This document shows positions 8,587 through 16,917 of a stretch of 64,000 nucleotides of DNA, piece by piece. The stretch covers positions 496,001 through 560,000 of the forward strand of contig NZ_JALKEV010000001.1 in the NCBI RefSeq assembly GCF_023017105.1, written 5' to 3'. The stretch comes from Halalkalibacter sp. APA_J-10(15). Lineage in GTDB: Bacteria; Bacillota; Bacilli; Bacillales; Bacillaceae_D. The position numbers and the translations under genes were made by a program. Under the pieces are notes generated by a model. It saw only the letters and a list, made by a program, of their open reading frames with translations, had not been told where the DNA came from and did no database searches. Positions within the stretch are counted from its first letter, which is position 1. Every line of letters starts with the position of its first letter.

Positions 8587-9048
8587 ATGAATCGCTTAAC
8601 GAAGCTACCAATCGATTCATTGAACGTTGATGCAGTTACCGTTGTAACGAATATTTATCGTGTTGCCCAAGGATTACGTATTAAAATGGAGCGCGAAGTT
8701 TTGGCAGAATACAATCTATCTTGGACATCGTTTTCCATTCTATATGATTTGTGGATAGGACAGTCCATAGAAACGAAGAGATTAGCAGAGCTAGCAGGTG
8801 TTACAAAAGCAACGGTTAGTAACATTACGAAAACGTTAGAAAATAAGGATTTCTGTTATCGAAAAAAAGATTTACGAGATCGCCGCATCACCTACGTGAC
8901 GATAACGGAAAAGGGAAAGCATGTGATGGAGGAGCTATACCCTCATTTTCATAAAGGCGAGGTGGAGATTGTGTCGAGTTTATCGAACGATGAGCAAAGA
9001 ACAATCTCTAAGCTACTAAGAAAAGTTGTGAAAGATCAAAAGTTTTAA
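8587..9048 (+). CDS. MarR-family transcriptional regulator
   Basis: 153 residues from ATG 8587. The winged-helix part runs from LSWTSFSILYDLW through LAELAGVTKATVSNITKTLE to RKKDLRDRRITYVTITEKGK, the DxRxxx wing typical of MarR. The frame is open upstream to TAA 8521, and a strong site AAGGAGGG (8522-8529) precedes an in-frame ATT at 8536, so translation may start there and add 17 residues (IHTINEEGELLPEEKET). A MarR gene beside a TyrZ-type synthetase recalls the B. subtilis ywaE-tyrZ neighbourhood as I remember it. Ligand unknown. Confidence 0.8.
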   Translation: MNRLTKLPIDSLNVDAVTVVTNIYRVAQGLRIKMEREVLAEYNLSWTSFSILYDLWIGQSIETKRLAELAGVTKATVSNITKTLENKDFCYRKKDLRDRRITYVTITEKGKHVMEELYPHFHKGEVEIVSSLSNDEQRTISKLLRKVVKDQKF

Positions 9049-9059
9049 CAAAAATGAAT

Positions 9060-9296
9060 GGAAAAGCAATGATAGAAAAAGAAGTAGCCTTTATCTCCCT
9101 GTTTTTAGAGAGTCGATGGTTGGTGTGAATCGATACATAGATAAGGTAAATTACATTTCTTGAGCTTTCTTTGCTGATTAATCAGCAAAGACGGACGAGC
9201 CGTTATTCGTACAAAGTGGGAGATGTTGCATCTTCAACAAGGGTGGTACCGCGTGACAACCACGTCCCTTCTATAGGAGGGATGTGGTTTTTTTAC
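9060..9296 (+). ncRNA. Tyrosine T-box riboswitch
   Basis: The leader contains the T-box core AGGGTGGTACCGCG (9240-9253). A stem I distal block around 9107-9135 carries AGAGAGTCGATGG and TTGGTGTGAATCGAT, as in most T-boxes. A TAC Tyr codon lies in the expected specifier-loop stretch (AAATTACATTTC near 9150). The terminator arm (9258-9295) ends in a T-run. It should read uncharged tRNA-Tyr and relieve termination in front of the synthetase gene. The 5' boundary is approximate. Confidence 0.93.
9258..9295 (+). terminator. T-box-controlled terminator
   Basis: AACCACGTCCCTT pairs with AGGAGGGATGTGGTT and is followed by TTTTT. The competing antiterminator would use the T-box core just upstream. 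Confidence 0.9.
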
Positions 9297-9315
9297 TATA
9301 TTTGGAGGGATCATA

Positions 9316-10563
9316 ATGAATGAAGTGATGAAGCAATTAACAGAAGAGCAACGGATAGAAGTCAAAAGGCAAATGGATATGTACACACTAGGGGTTCACG
9401 ATATTATTCCAGTTGAGGAATTAGAAGAGAAGGTGGCCAAATCGGTAAGAGATCAACGGCCGCTAAAAATTAAACTAGGATTAGATCCGTCAGCGCCAGA
9501 TGTTCACCTTGGTCATACGGTTGTTCTAAAGAAAATGAAGCAGTTTCAAGACAATGGGCATACGATTCAACTGCTAATTGGTGATTTCACTGGAAAGATA
9601 GGAGATCCTACAGGGAAGTCTGTAGCAAGAAAGCCATTAACAGATGAGGAAGTTCAGTACAATGCGAAGACGTACTTTGAACAGTTTGGCAAAATCGTTG
9701 ATATGGACAAAGTTGAGCTTCATTACAATTCAAAATGGCTGTCAAAGCTCCATTTTGAAGATGTTATTCAATTAGCTGGGAAAATAACAGTGGCAAGATT
9801 GATGGAGAGAGATGACTTTGAAGAGAGAATGGCCTTCAGTAAGCCGATTTCCCTGCATGAATTTTTCTACCCGTTAATGCAAGGTTACGATTCAATTGTA
9901 CTCGATTGCGACATTGAACTCGGTGGGACGGATCAACATTTCAATGTGCTAATGGGGCGTCATTTTCAGGAGAAGCTGGGTAAAGAAAAGCAAGTCGCTA
10001 TATTAATGCCATTGTTAGAAGGTCTTGATGGTGTAGAAAAGATGTCAAAATCTAAGAGAAATTACATTGGAATTGATGAGAGCCCACAAGAAACGTACGG
10101 GAAAGCGATGTCGATTCCAGATGAACGAATGGAGAAATATTTCGAATTGGTCACAGATTTCTCTCCTGAACAATTAAACGCAATAAAAGAAGACCTTCAA
10201 TCAGGTCAATGCCATCCACGAGATGCAAAAATGCAATTAGCCAAAACCATTGTTACGATGTACCACGGTGTTGCAGCAGCGGAAAAGGCTGAGCACCAGT
10301 TTATCTCGGTCTTTCAACAAGGTGCCATTCCTGATGAGCTACCGGTCATTGAATGGAACGGTGCTAGTGACATATTAGTGATCGAGCTACTTGTACAATT
10401 AGGTTTGCTAGGCTCAAAAGGGGAAGCGAGGCGAATGATTGCGAATAAAGGAGTAAAGGTAAATGGAGAGCGAGTAGAGGATGTTGATTTGCGTATTTCC
10501 GTTATAGACGGCTTAGTCATCCAAGTTGGAAAGAGAAAGTTTGTGAAGATAGCGTTGAAGTAA
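9316..10563 (+). CDS. tyrS: Tyrosyl-tRNA synthetase (TyrZ-like)
   Basis: A 415-residue class I synthetase that charges tRNA-Tyr in the cytoplasm. HLGHT near residue 64 is the HIGH motif, GGTDQHFN near 205 the tyrosine/ATP pocket block, and KMSKSKRNY near 245 the KMSKS loop. The C-terminal S4-like domain shows [32 protein letters not shown] and HLGH place it nearer the TyrZ branch than the B. stearothermophilus-type TyrS. ATG 9316 follows TTTGGAGGGATC. Expression is controlled by the Tyr T-box directly upstream. No second tyrS is visible in the window. Confidence 0.95.
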   Translation: MNEVMKQLTEEQRIEVKRQMDMYTLGVHDIIPVEELEEKVAKSVRDQRPLKIKLGLDPSAPDVHLGHTVVLKKMKQFQDNGHTIQLLIGDFTGKIGDPTGKSVARKPLTDEEVQYNAKTYFEQFGKIVDMDKVELHYNSKWLSKLHFEDVIQLAGKITVARLMERDDFEERMAFSKPISLHEFFYPLMQGYDSIVLDCDIELGGTDQHFNVLMGRHFQEKLGKEKQVAILMPLLEGLDGVEKMSKSKRNYIGIDESPQETYGKAMSIPDERMEKYFELVTDFSPEQLNAIKEDLQSGQCHPRDAKMQLAKTIVTMYHGVAAAEKAEHQFISVFQQGAIPDELPVIEWNGASDILVIELLVQLGLLGSKGEARRMIANKGVKVNGERVEDVDLRISVIDGLVIQVGKRKFVKIALK

Positions 10564-10585
10564 GCTGTACGTGAAACGCACCCGC

Positions 10586-10811
10586 CACTGCTATATTTTA
10601 CATTCAGCAGTGCACGAATAATCGTAGCGAGAGCGGAACCTCATTCCGTTAAAAGGAAGAAATAGGCTATATAAGTGTTCGAAACGGAACGTCATTCCGC
10701 TAATACGTCAAAAGACGAGAGAAACGAAGAACAAACGGTTAAATAACGGAATGAGGTTCCGGAAGGGCAGTCAAAAAGGGCTTTATAAATGAAATAGCGG
10801 AATGAGGTTCC
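10586..10811. repeat. Intergenic repeat cassette B (four GGAA/TTCC units)
   Basis: Units start at 10635 (GGAACCTCATTCC), 10686 (GGAACGTCATTCC), 10748 (GGAATGAGGTTCC) and 10799 (GGAATGAGGTTCC), spaced 51, 62 and 51 bases. The first two are inverted relative to the last two. Interior stretches (CGCTAATACGTCAAAAGA, GGTTAAATA) are shared with cassette C. A small hairpin, CACTGCT/AGCAGTG (10586-10612), precedes it just behind tyrS. Confidence 0.85.
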
Positions 10812-11009
10812 ATCAAGGAGCATAGAAGTGGTTTCGCGGGTAGTGTGGTCGTTGATCTGAAATGAAACTACATTCAGATCATTGCCCCATACGCACGGCG
10901 ACCGCTACAAAGAACACGGATGGAGTTTGGCGGTTCTTTTAAAGCAATGTGCGATACGGCTGCTTTGTTACAGTGGTGGATTTTCCGTATTAAGTGAAGC
11001 AATCGCTAG

Positions 11010-11204
11010 TCATATCAAAGCCAATGAAAACTTTTTCAGTGGCTTCCACTGTATAACCTTAACCCCACAGCAGGTCTCACACTTCTTCCTACTTTTGCAA
11101 GGGCAGAGTTCGTTGCGTCCGATCTTTTTTCCTGTTTGAAAGCTGATCACGTTGTCTGGAATCGGCTTTGATCGGCTTGAATCCGTCCGGTAGTCATTCA
11201 ACAA
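11010..11204 (-). pseudogene. SEC-C zinc-binding motif fragment
   Basis: The minus-strand frame contains GRNELCPCKSRKKCETCCG, a near-canonical SEC-C motif (GRNxxCPCGSGKKxxxCCG), which binds zinc at the C-terminus of SecA and many other proteins. It is preceded by only about 30 residues without recognisable domain, and followed by 16 unrelated residues. The stretch between 10812 and 11430 is otherwise without a convincing gene. It is most likely the C-terminal remnant of a larger SEC-C protein; a real 64-residue protein starting at ATG 11204 is less likely. Confidence 0.45.
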
Positions 11205-11430
11205 ATGTGTAGCATTTCAAAAAGCAGTCTCGTGTAAGATTCATCAGGTGAACGAATGAATGAAGTAGTTTATTGACTTCGGCTTTCTTATTCTTGGGAT
11301 TTGTTAGCTGTCATTATAAAGGGAAAATAGATGAGATGATAAATTTTTCGTAATAGTAGAAGTGGAAATATAAAAAAACAGTAGAATGTAAAGGGAACCA
11401 TGCCGAATTATGTAAAGGAATGATAAATTT
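11205..11430. other. Non-coding AT-rich stretch
   Basis: No convincing gene or structured element was found between the SEC-C fragment and the PhoP-like repeats. The sequence becomes strongly AT-rich from about 11310. Confidence 0.4.
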
Positions 11431-11570
11431 TTTACAATAAATTTACATGTAACCTCTCTATGAATCGTGTCAACCTGTTGTTATACCTCGATTCCTCCTA
11501 TCATTTACCTTATCTTTACAAATGACAGCTTCACAAACCTTTTACAAAATGGTTAAGTCTTCTTTATTCT
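11431..11570 (+). promoter_or_regulatory. PhoP-box-like repeats and promoter of the PHP-SurE-FbpABC operon
   Basis: Three pairs of TTHACM hexamers stand exactly 11 bases apart: TTTACA 11431 with TTTACA 11442; TTTACC 11504 with TTTACA 11515; TTCACA 11530 with TTTACA 11541. The B. subtilis PhoP site is a run of TT(A/T/C)ACA repeats spaced by about five bases, which this matches. The last hexamer could serve as the -35 region, with TATTCT (11565-11570) as -10 at 18-base spacing. This suggests induction by phosphate starvation. The match is by eye, not scored. Confidence 0.6.
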
Positions 11571-11626
11571 CACTTGATGTTCATTTTATACGATGGTAGC
11601 AGAAAGAGATGGGGGGATGTGATTGG

Positions 11627-12469
11627 TTGCGGATTGATTTACATATGCATAGTACACACTCAGACGGAGCGATGACGCCGAGAGAAATTGTTGCTGAGGC
11701 TTTACGTCTTGGACTTTCAGTTATTTCTATTACTGATCATGATGAAATTTCCGGTTATTTTGAAGCGAAGGAACTAGCGACTTCTTGTGGACTTCAGCTA
11801 TTGTCTGGCATTGAATTTAATACAGACGGTGCTCAAGGAGAGCTTCATATTCTTGGTTATGGCTTTGATTCGAATCATCCGAGCATGCTGGAGTATGTGA
11901 AATGGAGAAAGGACGAAAGACGTGAATGGTCAAAGGAAATCGTTGAACGCCTTCAGAATCTCGGTTATCCAATTGATTGGGAGGACTGCTGGCAAAGAGC
12001 CGGAGGACAAGTAATTGTACGGACTCATATTGCGGATGAACTCGTAGCGAAGGGCTTCTTTTCGTCATCGAAGCAAGCGTATGATCAGCTATTGAAAAAG
12101 GGAGGACAAGCTTTCGTTAGCCGAAGAGGACTTTCGGCAGAGGCTGCAATTGGGCTTATTCATGAATGTGGTGGGAAAGCATTTCTCGCGCACCCAGGCG
12201 AGTATGATTGGAGCTATTCCTTCGAAGCATTGCTTGAAGCCGGTCTAGATGGAATTGAAGTGTACTACTCCAAGCATGAGCATCGTGAACGTGAGTATTG
12301 GCTCAAACGAGCGGCTAAGCATCAATTGCTTGTCAGTGTCGGCAGTGACTTTCACGGTTACGATTCACGAAGTCCGTATCCTATTGGTTCAGTTGACTAT
12401 GATACTAAGCGTTTAGAATGGGTCTTTGGACAACTAGAAGGAAAGGCACTGAAAAAGTTTCGTATTTAA
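11627..12469 (+). CDS. PHP-domain phosphoesterase
   Basis: About 280 residues of the PHP metallo-phosphoesterase family. HMHSTHSDG near the N-terminus, SITDHDE near residue 37, LSGIEFN near 60, FLAHPGEY near 185 and VGSDFHGYD near 240 supply the metal-binding His, Asp and Glu residues. Relatives hydrolyse nucleoside 3',5'-bisphosphates, cyclic phosphates or short oligonucleotides (YciV/RNase AM type). TTG 11627 is chosen as start because GGGGGATG overlaps the alternative ATG 11609 and lies about ten bases upstream of TTG. First gene of the operon behind the PhoP-like repeats. Confidence 0.85.
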   Translation: MRIDLHMHSTHSDGAMTPREIVAEALRLGLSVISITDHDEISGYFEAKELATSCGLQLLSGIEFNTDGAQGELHILGYGFDSNHPSMLEYVKWRKDERREWSKEIVERLQNLGYPIDWEDCWQRAGGQVIVRTHIADELVAKGFFSSSKQAYDQLLKKGGQAFVSRRGLSAEAAIGLIHECGGKAFLAHPGEYDWSYSFEALLEAGLDGIEVYYSKHEHREREYWLKRAAKHQLLVSVGSDFHGYDSRSPYPIGSVDYDTKRLEWVFGQLEGKALKKFRI

Positions 12470-12506
12470 TTTTTTTTAGTGTCCTCCTAGAAGGTGAGGT
12501 GGAGAA

Positions 12507-13304
12507 GTGAAGCTATATGCATCATCTACTTTGTTATGGGGAAAGAGCATTCATGATATCGGAGCGGCTGTCTCCTTTTATGGTCTTCATGGAATCGAGC
12601 TATGGGCAGAGCAAATTTGGCATAGCAAAATGACGGTCCGTGATATTAAGCGAATGTTAAAAAGATACAACCTTGAAGTGAGCTTTCATGCTGCGAGCTG
12701 GGATTTAAATATTTGTTCGCTTAACGAAGGGATTCGAAAGCAATCAATCAATGAGGTCGTTCAGTCATTTGCATTAGCAGCGTCGATCGGTGCGACGAAT
12801 GTAACGGTACACCCCGGTAAGCGTACACTTTCAAAGGATTGGACGTTATGGCATATCCGCAAGCTAGAAGAGAGTTTGGACTATTTGGAGGAAGCCGCAG
12901 CGACATTCGGGGTTACGATGTCACTCGAGCTGATGGAAGTGGAGAAAAAGGAATTCGTTACATCTGGTCAGCAGATGGCGCCCTTTTTATTCAATCGCTC
13001 TGAGCATGTGCAAGCGACTTTTGATGCAGCGCATATTTCTTTGGACAAAAATATTGTAGCCGAATTTGAACAAATGACGAGAGTCAGCAAAATACATTTA
13101 AGTGATTCGACCTCCTCTGTCTATCATGTTGCCTTAGGAGAAGGAGAGCTAGAGCTGGAGCCTTTTTTAGAGCGTGTACAGGGTAGTCATTTGCCTGTCG
13201 TTCTTGAAGGTTATGATGCAAGTGAGGAAAGTGAACTATTAAAGAAGCATGCTCACTATATGAAAGCTTACATCGAAAAGAATATGGAGGAAGTGACAAG
13301 TTGA
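12507..13304 (+). CDS. TIM-barrel sugar-phosphate isomerase/epimerase-like protein
   Basis: 265 residues of the xylose-isomerase-like/AP-endonuclease-2 TIM-barrel superfamily. Blocks include HGIELWAEQ, FHAASWDLN, VTVHPGKRT, SLELMEVE and IHLSDS, with His, Glu and Asp candidates for a divalent metal site, and VLEGYD near the C-terminus. GTG 12507 follows GGTGGAGAA. It lies 37 bases behind the PHP gene and overlaps surE by four bases. In this context it may process the sugar part released from an imported phosphate ester, or act as a phosphodiesterase; both are inference. Confidence 0.75.
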   Translation: MKLYASSTLLWGKSIHDIGAAVSFYGLHGIELWAEQIWHSKMTVRDIKRMLKRYNLEVSFHAASWDLNICSLNEGIRKQSINEVVQSFALAASIGATNVTVHPGKRTLSKDWTLWHIRKLEESLDYLEEAAATFGVTMSLELMEVEKKEFVTSGQQMAPFLFNRSEHVQATFDAAHISLDKNIVAEFEQMTRVSKIHLSDSTSSVYHVALGEGELELEPFLERVQGSHLPVVLEGYDASEESELLKKHAHYMKAYIEKNMEEVTS

Positions 13305-14101
13305 AATTTCTTGTGACAAATGATGATGGAATTTTTGCTCCTGGTGTGGCGGCGTTAATTGAAGTGCTACAGCACTTTGGTGAAATTTATGTTGTTTGCC
13401 CGGATCAAGAAAGGAGTGCGATTAGCCATTCTATTACACTACGACAGCCTTTAAAGGCATCACCTGTGAAGCTGTTTGGGGGGAATGTGCACGCATGGGC
13501 AGTGAATGGGACACCGGCCGATTGTGTGAAGCTAGGTATGGATGTCTTAATGAAGGAGCCGCCAGACTTCGTTGTATCTGGAATGAATATTGGCCCGAAT
13601 TTGGGTCGAGATGTTTATTATTCTGGAACGATGGCAGCTGCGGCAGAAGCAGCATTGTACCAAATTCCAGCAATGGCTGTTTCAATTGATCGATTGGAGG
13701 TTAAGGACCTTAATTTTCAAGTTCCAAAGCGGTTGTTATATCAGGTACTAGAACCATTATTAGCAAATAAGATACCTGGCGGGGTTTTTGTGAATGTGAA
13801 TTTGCCTTATGTGAAAAAAGAGTATTGTAGAGGGATTGCAGTAGCTCCACTAGATCTATCGGTTGCGCGCTACCGGTATGTCGGTCTGAATGATCCGTAT
13901 GGCAACGTCTATTATTGGTTAAAGGATCGCTTGCAGCAACTGACAGAGTTTGATGATGAAGGGGACTTCGCTAAGCTTAAAGGGGGCTATATTACGGTGA
14001 CTCCACTAGAGGGTAAAGTGAGTCAACGCAAGCATTTGCGTAAATTTGAACGTTGGTTACGTGTAAAAATGATACAAGAAACGAAGGAGGAAACAATATG
14101 A
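13301..14101 (+). CDS. surE: 5'/3'-nucleotidase SurE
   Basis: 266 residues. The N-terminal KFLVTNDDGIFAPG carries the SurE metal-binding DD pair, SAISHSITL the conserved Ser block, NGTPADCVKLG and SGMNIGPNLGRDVYYSGT further signature blocks. SurE enzymes dephosphorylate nucleoside 5'- and 3'-monophosphates and can act as exopolyphosphatases, using Mn/Mg, in the cytoplasm. TTG 13301 overlaps the preceding stop by four bases and its own stop overlaps the next ATG by four, so it is translationally coupled. SurE is usually found elsewhere; its place inside an importer operon is unusual. Confidence 0.93.
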   Translation: MKFLVTNDDGIFAPGVAALIEVLQHFGEIYVVCPDQERSAISHSITLRQPLKASPVKLFGGNVHAWAVNGTPADCVKLGMDVLMKEPPDFVVSGMNIGPNLGRDVYYSGTMAAAAEAALYQIPAMAVSIDRLEVKDLNFQVPKRLLYQVLEPLLANKIPGGVFVNVNLPYVKKEYCRGIAVAPLDLSVARYRYVGLNDPYGNVYYWLKDRLQQLTEFDDEGDFAKLKGGYITVTPLEGKVSQRKHLRKFERWLRVKMIQETKEETI

Positions 14102-15174
14102 TAAAGCAATGGTTGATGGCAATGATTTTAATGTTAGGGCTTGTATTAACAGCGTGTGGGTCGGCAGAGGATAGTCAGACAGATTCTGAAACTAACGGTG
14201 AAGAGGATCAGCAGGATCAAGAAACAGAGCAAGTGGATAGTGAAGAAGGTCGATCTATTTCTGGTGAGGTTCAATTTTATACATCACAGCCAGATGCGGA
14301 TGCAGAACAGCTTGTTAGTACGTTTAATGAGCTACACCCAGATGTACAGGTGACGATCTTCCGTTCAGGTACGGAGGAAGTCATTAGTAAGATTCTCGCG
14401 GAGCAACAGGCGGGTGACATTCAAGCAGATGTCCTGTTAGTAGCTGATGCTGTTACATTTGAATCATTAAAGGAACAAGAATTATTATTGGCATACGAAT
14501 CTGATGAGTTTGCTCATATTCCGGATGAGTTCATTGATTCAGACCATATGTATGCGGGAACGAAAGTGATGGCGACTGTATTAGCGGTTAATACGAATGA
14601 TGTAGCAGAGCTTCCGACATCTTGGCACGCTGTAAATGAAGATGATGCGAATGGAGAAGTCATTATGCCGAGTCCTCTTTATTCAGGAGCTGCTGCTTAT
14701 AATGTTGGGGTTTTCTCAAGACAAGGTGACTTTGGTTGGGAATTCTTCGAAAATCTTAGTGGACAAGATGTCACAGTCGTACAAGGAAATGGAGCCGTTC
14801 TCCAAGCTGTTGCTGGTGGGGAGCAAGCATATGGAATGGTTGTGGACTTCATTGTCGCTCGTGCGAAAGCGGAAGGGTCACCGATTGAATTAATTTATCC
14901 AGAGGAAGGTGTACCTGTTATAACAGAGCCAATTGGAATTATGAATGGAACGGACAATGAAGAAGCTTCAAAGGCATTTGTTGATTTTGTTTTATCAGAG
15001 CAAGGACAGCAAATGGCGGCTGACATTGGTTACACACCTATTCGTGAAGGGATAATGGCACCTGAAGGCTTGAAGACAATTGATGAAATGGATGTATTGA
15101 CTTCGGATGTTGCTGATTTACTTTCAACGAGAGAGGAAGATAAACAAAGGTTTGTTGATATCTTTGGAGAATAA
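14098..15174 (+). CDS. FbpA-type ABC transporter substrate-binding lipoprotein
   Basis: 358 residues. A signal sequence ends in LVLTACG (lipobox, Cys near residue 19), followed by a Glu/Gln/Asp-rich linker and the extracytoplasmic binding domain beginning around GEVQFYTSQPDADA. The fold matches the iron(III)/2-aminoethylphosphonate/thiamine group (PBP type 2). ATG 14098 follows AAGGAGGAAACA and overlaps the surE stop. The family is often labelled iron-binding. The FbpA Tyr-Tyr iron ligand pair is not apparent; a Ser/Gly-rich SPLYSGAAAYN segment is. With SurE and PHP upstream, a phosphorylated ligand is more plausible. Confidence 0.85.
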   Translation: MIKQWLMAMILMLGLVLTACGSAEDSQTDSETNGEEDQQDQETEQVDSEEGRSISGEVQFYTSQPDADAEQLVSTFNELHPDVQVTIFRSGTEEVISKILAEQQAGDIQADVLLVADAVTFESLKEQELLLAYESDEFAHIPDEFIDSDHMYAGTKVMATVLAVNTNDVAELPTSWHAVNEDDANGEVIMPSPLYSGAAAYNVGVFSRQGDFGWEFFENLSGQDVTVVQGNGAVLQAVAGGEQAYGMVVDFIVARAKAEGSPIELIYPEEGVPVITEPIGIMNGTDNEEASKAFVDFVLSEQGQQMAADIGYTPIREGIMAPEGLKTIDEMDVLTSDVADLLSTREEDKQRFVDIFGE

Positions 15175-15189
15175 TCGAGGTGTTCGATC

Positions 15190-16917
15190 ATGAATCAAAC
15201 TGTACAAGGAAGACTCCCGCTTGAGTCTTCCTTCTCCTTTACACGTAACAGGAAAACGCTTTGGCTGATTTTGTCGTTAGTCTTTGTTCTATTCCTTTTT
15301 GTTTGGCCGATTATGAAGCTTGTTGGACTGAGTTTTTCGGTGGAAGAAGGCCATGTGCTAACGAACTATACAACGGTTTTGCAGGAAGCAAGAACGTGGC
15401 GGATTTTACAAAATACGGGGATTGCTGTTGCTGGTTCAACGGCATTGTCAGTTGGACTAGGTGTGTCCTTAGCGTGGCTAGTTGCTTATAGCGACATTCG
15501 TGCGAAAAAGCTCTTACATGTATTTGTGCTCCTTCCTTTTATTATTCCTTCGTATATTATTACGTTGTCGTGGACGCAGTTTCTTAGTCGGAACGGAATG
15601 GTCGCTTCTATCTTAGATTGGTTACCTGGTCAGCTTGAACCGTTTAATTTATATAGTCATTTTGGAATGATTCTCGTGCTAGGTCTCTCACATTATCCAC
15701 TTGTTTTTTTATTGACGATGAGTGTGTTAAGGCGGATTCCGCGTGATTTAGAGTGGGCTGTTCGTTCTTCAGGTGGCAGTGGTTGGACAGTGTTTCGAAA
15801 GGTAACGTTTCCTTTAGCATTACCGGGAATCGCAAGTGGTGGACTACTAGCTTTTTTAGCAAATTTAGATAACTTCGGAATACCGGCTTTTCTTGGTATA
15901 CCTGCCAATATATCCGTATTAAGTACAGTCATCTATCAAGAAATCGTTGGTTTTGGTCCAAGTGCATTCGCTCGTGCGGCGACGTTTTCTGTGATTTTAG
16001 GTGTCATTGCTTTGCTCGGGACATTATTTCAATGGTTGCTTTTACGACGATCTAAGGAAGGGGAAAGCAGTGAGATAGACCATAAGCCCCGCTTTACTTT
16101 AGGTAAGGCTCGGCCTGTGATGGAAGGTATTCTGTGGAGCTTTTTAATCGTTATTAGCATTGTGCCGCTTTTTTCAATGGTAGGAACTTCGCTTATTCGT
16201 GCGTACGGACTTTCTTTTGCTTTAGAGAATTTGACGCTTGATCATTACCGCTTTATTTTATTTGAGAACGATAAGGTACGTGGAGCGATGACGAATAGTT
16301 TGAAGCTGGCGATCGGGACAGGGGTTATATGCTTAGTTATCGGTACAGCAATTGCTTATTATCGTTTGCGGAAGAAGACTTTAGTGAGTAAGGTGATGGA
16401 ATTAGCCGTTGGATTACCATATGCCTTACCGGGAATGGTGCTTGCGCTTGCGATGATCTTAGCGTGGATGCAACCCATTCCAGGCTGGAATCCAGGTATT
16501 TACGGTAGTATTTGGATTTTGTTTATCGCTTATGTGACGAGATTTATGATATTACAAGTTCGTGGAAGCATGACAGCGATGTCGCAAGTTGCTCCATCAA
16601 TGGAGGAGGCTGCACATGTGTCAGGAGCATCCTTCTTTGCTAAATGGCGCTTTATCATGCTACCTCTTTTATTACCAGGCTTATTAAGTGGTGCGTTTCT
16701 TGTTATGCTAACGACGTTAACGGAATTGACTGTTTCAGCGCTGCTTTGGTCAAGTGGATCGGAAACGATTGGTTTGATGATCTTTAACTTTGAGCAATCA
16801 GGCTATACGACGTATTCTACAGCATTTTCAACGGTTGTTGTATTAACAATGCTTAGTCTAACAGGTGTACTTCTTATCCTTCAGAAGGTATACGAACGAA
16901 AGGTGGCACATCGATGA
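15190..16917 (+). CDS. FbpB/PhnV-type ABC transporter permease (two fused permease domains)
   Basis: 575 residues with about twelve membrane segments forming two successive BPD_transp_1 domains, typical of the FbpB/SfuB group. EAA-like loops are visible in each half: EWAVRSSGGSGWTVFRKVTF followed by PLALPG in the first, and EEAAHVSGASFFAKWRFIML followed by PLLLPG in the second; these contact the ATPase. It follows the binding protein by 15 bases and overlaps the ATPase start by four. It forms the inner-membrane channel for the operon's substrate. Confidence 0.9.
   Translation: MNQTVQGRLPLESSFSFTRNRKTLWLILSLVFVLFLFVWPIMKLVGLSFSVEEGHVLTNYTTVLQEARTWRILQNTGIAVAGSTALSVGLGVSLAWLVAYSDIRAKKLLHVFVLLPFIIPSYIITLSWTQFLSRNGMVASILDWLPGQLEPFNLYSHFGMILVLGLSHYPLVFLLTMSVLRRIPRDLEWAVRSSGGSGWTVFRKVTFPLALPGIASGGLLAFLANLDNFGIPAFLGIPANISVLSTVIYQEIVGFGPSAFARAATFSVILGVIALLGTLFQWLLLRRSKEGESSEIDHKPRFTLGKARPVMEGILWSFLIVISIVPLFSMVGTSLIRAYGLSFALENLTLDHYRFILFENDKVRGAMTNSLKLAIGTGVICLVIGTAIAYYRLRKKTLVSKVMELAVGLPYALPGMVLALAMILAWMQPIPGWNPGIYGSIWILFIAYVTRFMILQVRGSMTAMSQVAPSMEEAAHVSGASFFAKWRFIMLPLLLPGLLSGAFLVMLTTLTELTVSALLWSSGSETIGLMIFNFEQSGYTTYSTAFSTVVVLTMLSLTGVLLILQKVYERKVAHR

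Noticed and set aside
10635-10811. Regularly spaced short repeats resembling a small CRISPR array
   Set aside because: Units alternate in orientation, spacing is 51-62-51 rather than constant repeat-spacer units, copies are dispersed, and no cas genes are present.
10882-11139. Open plus-strand frame of 85 codons
   Set aside because: No ribosome-binding site or family resemblance; the opposite strand carries the recognisable SEC-C motif.
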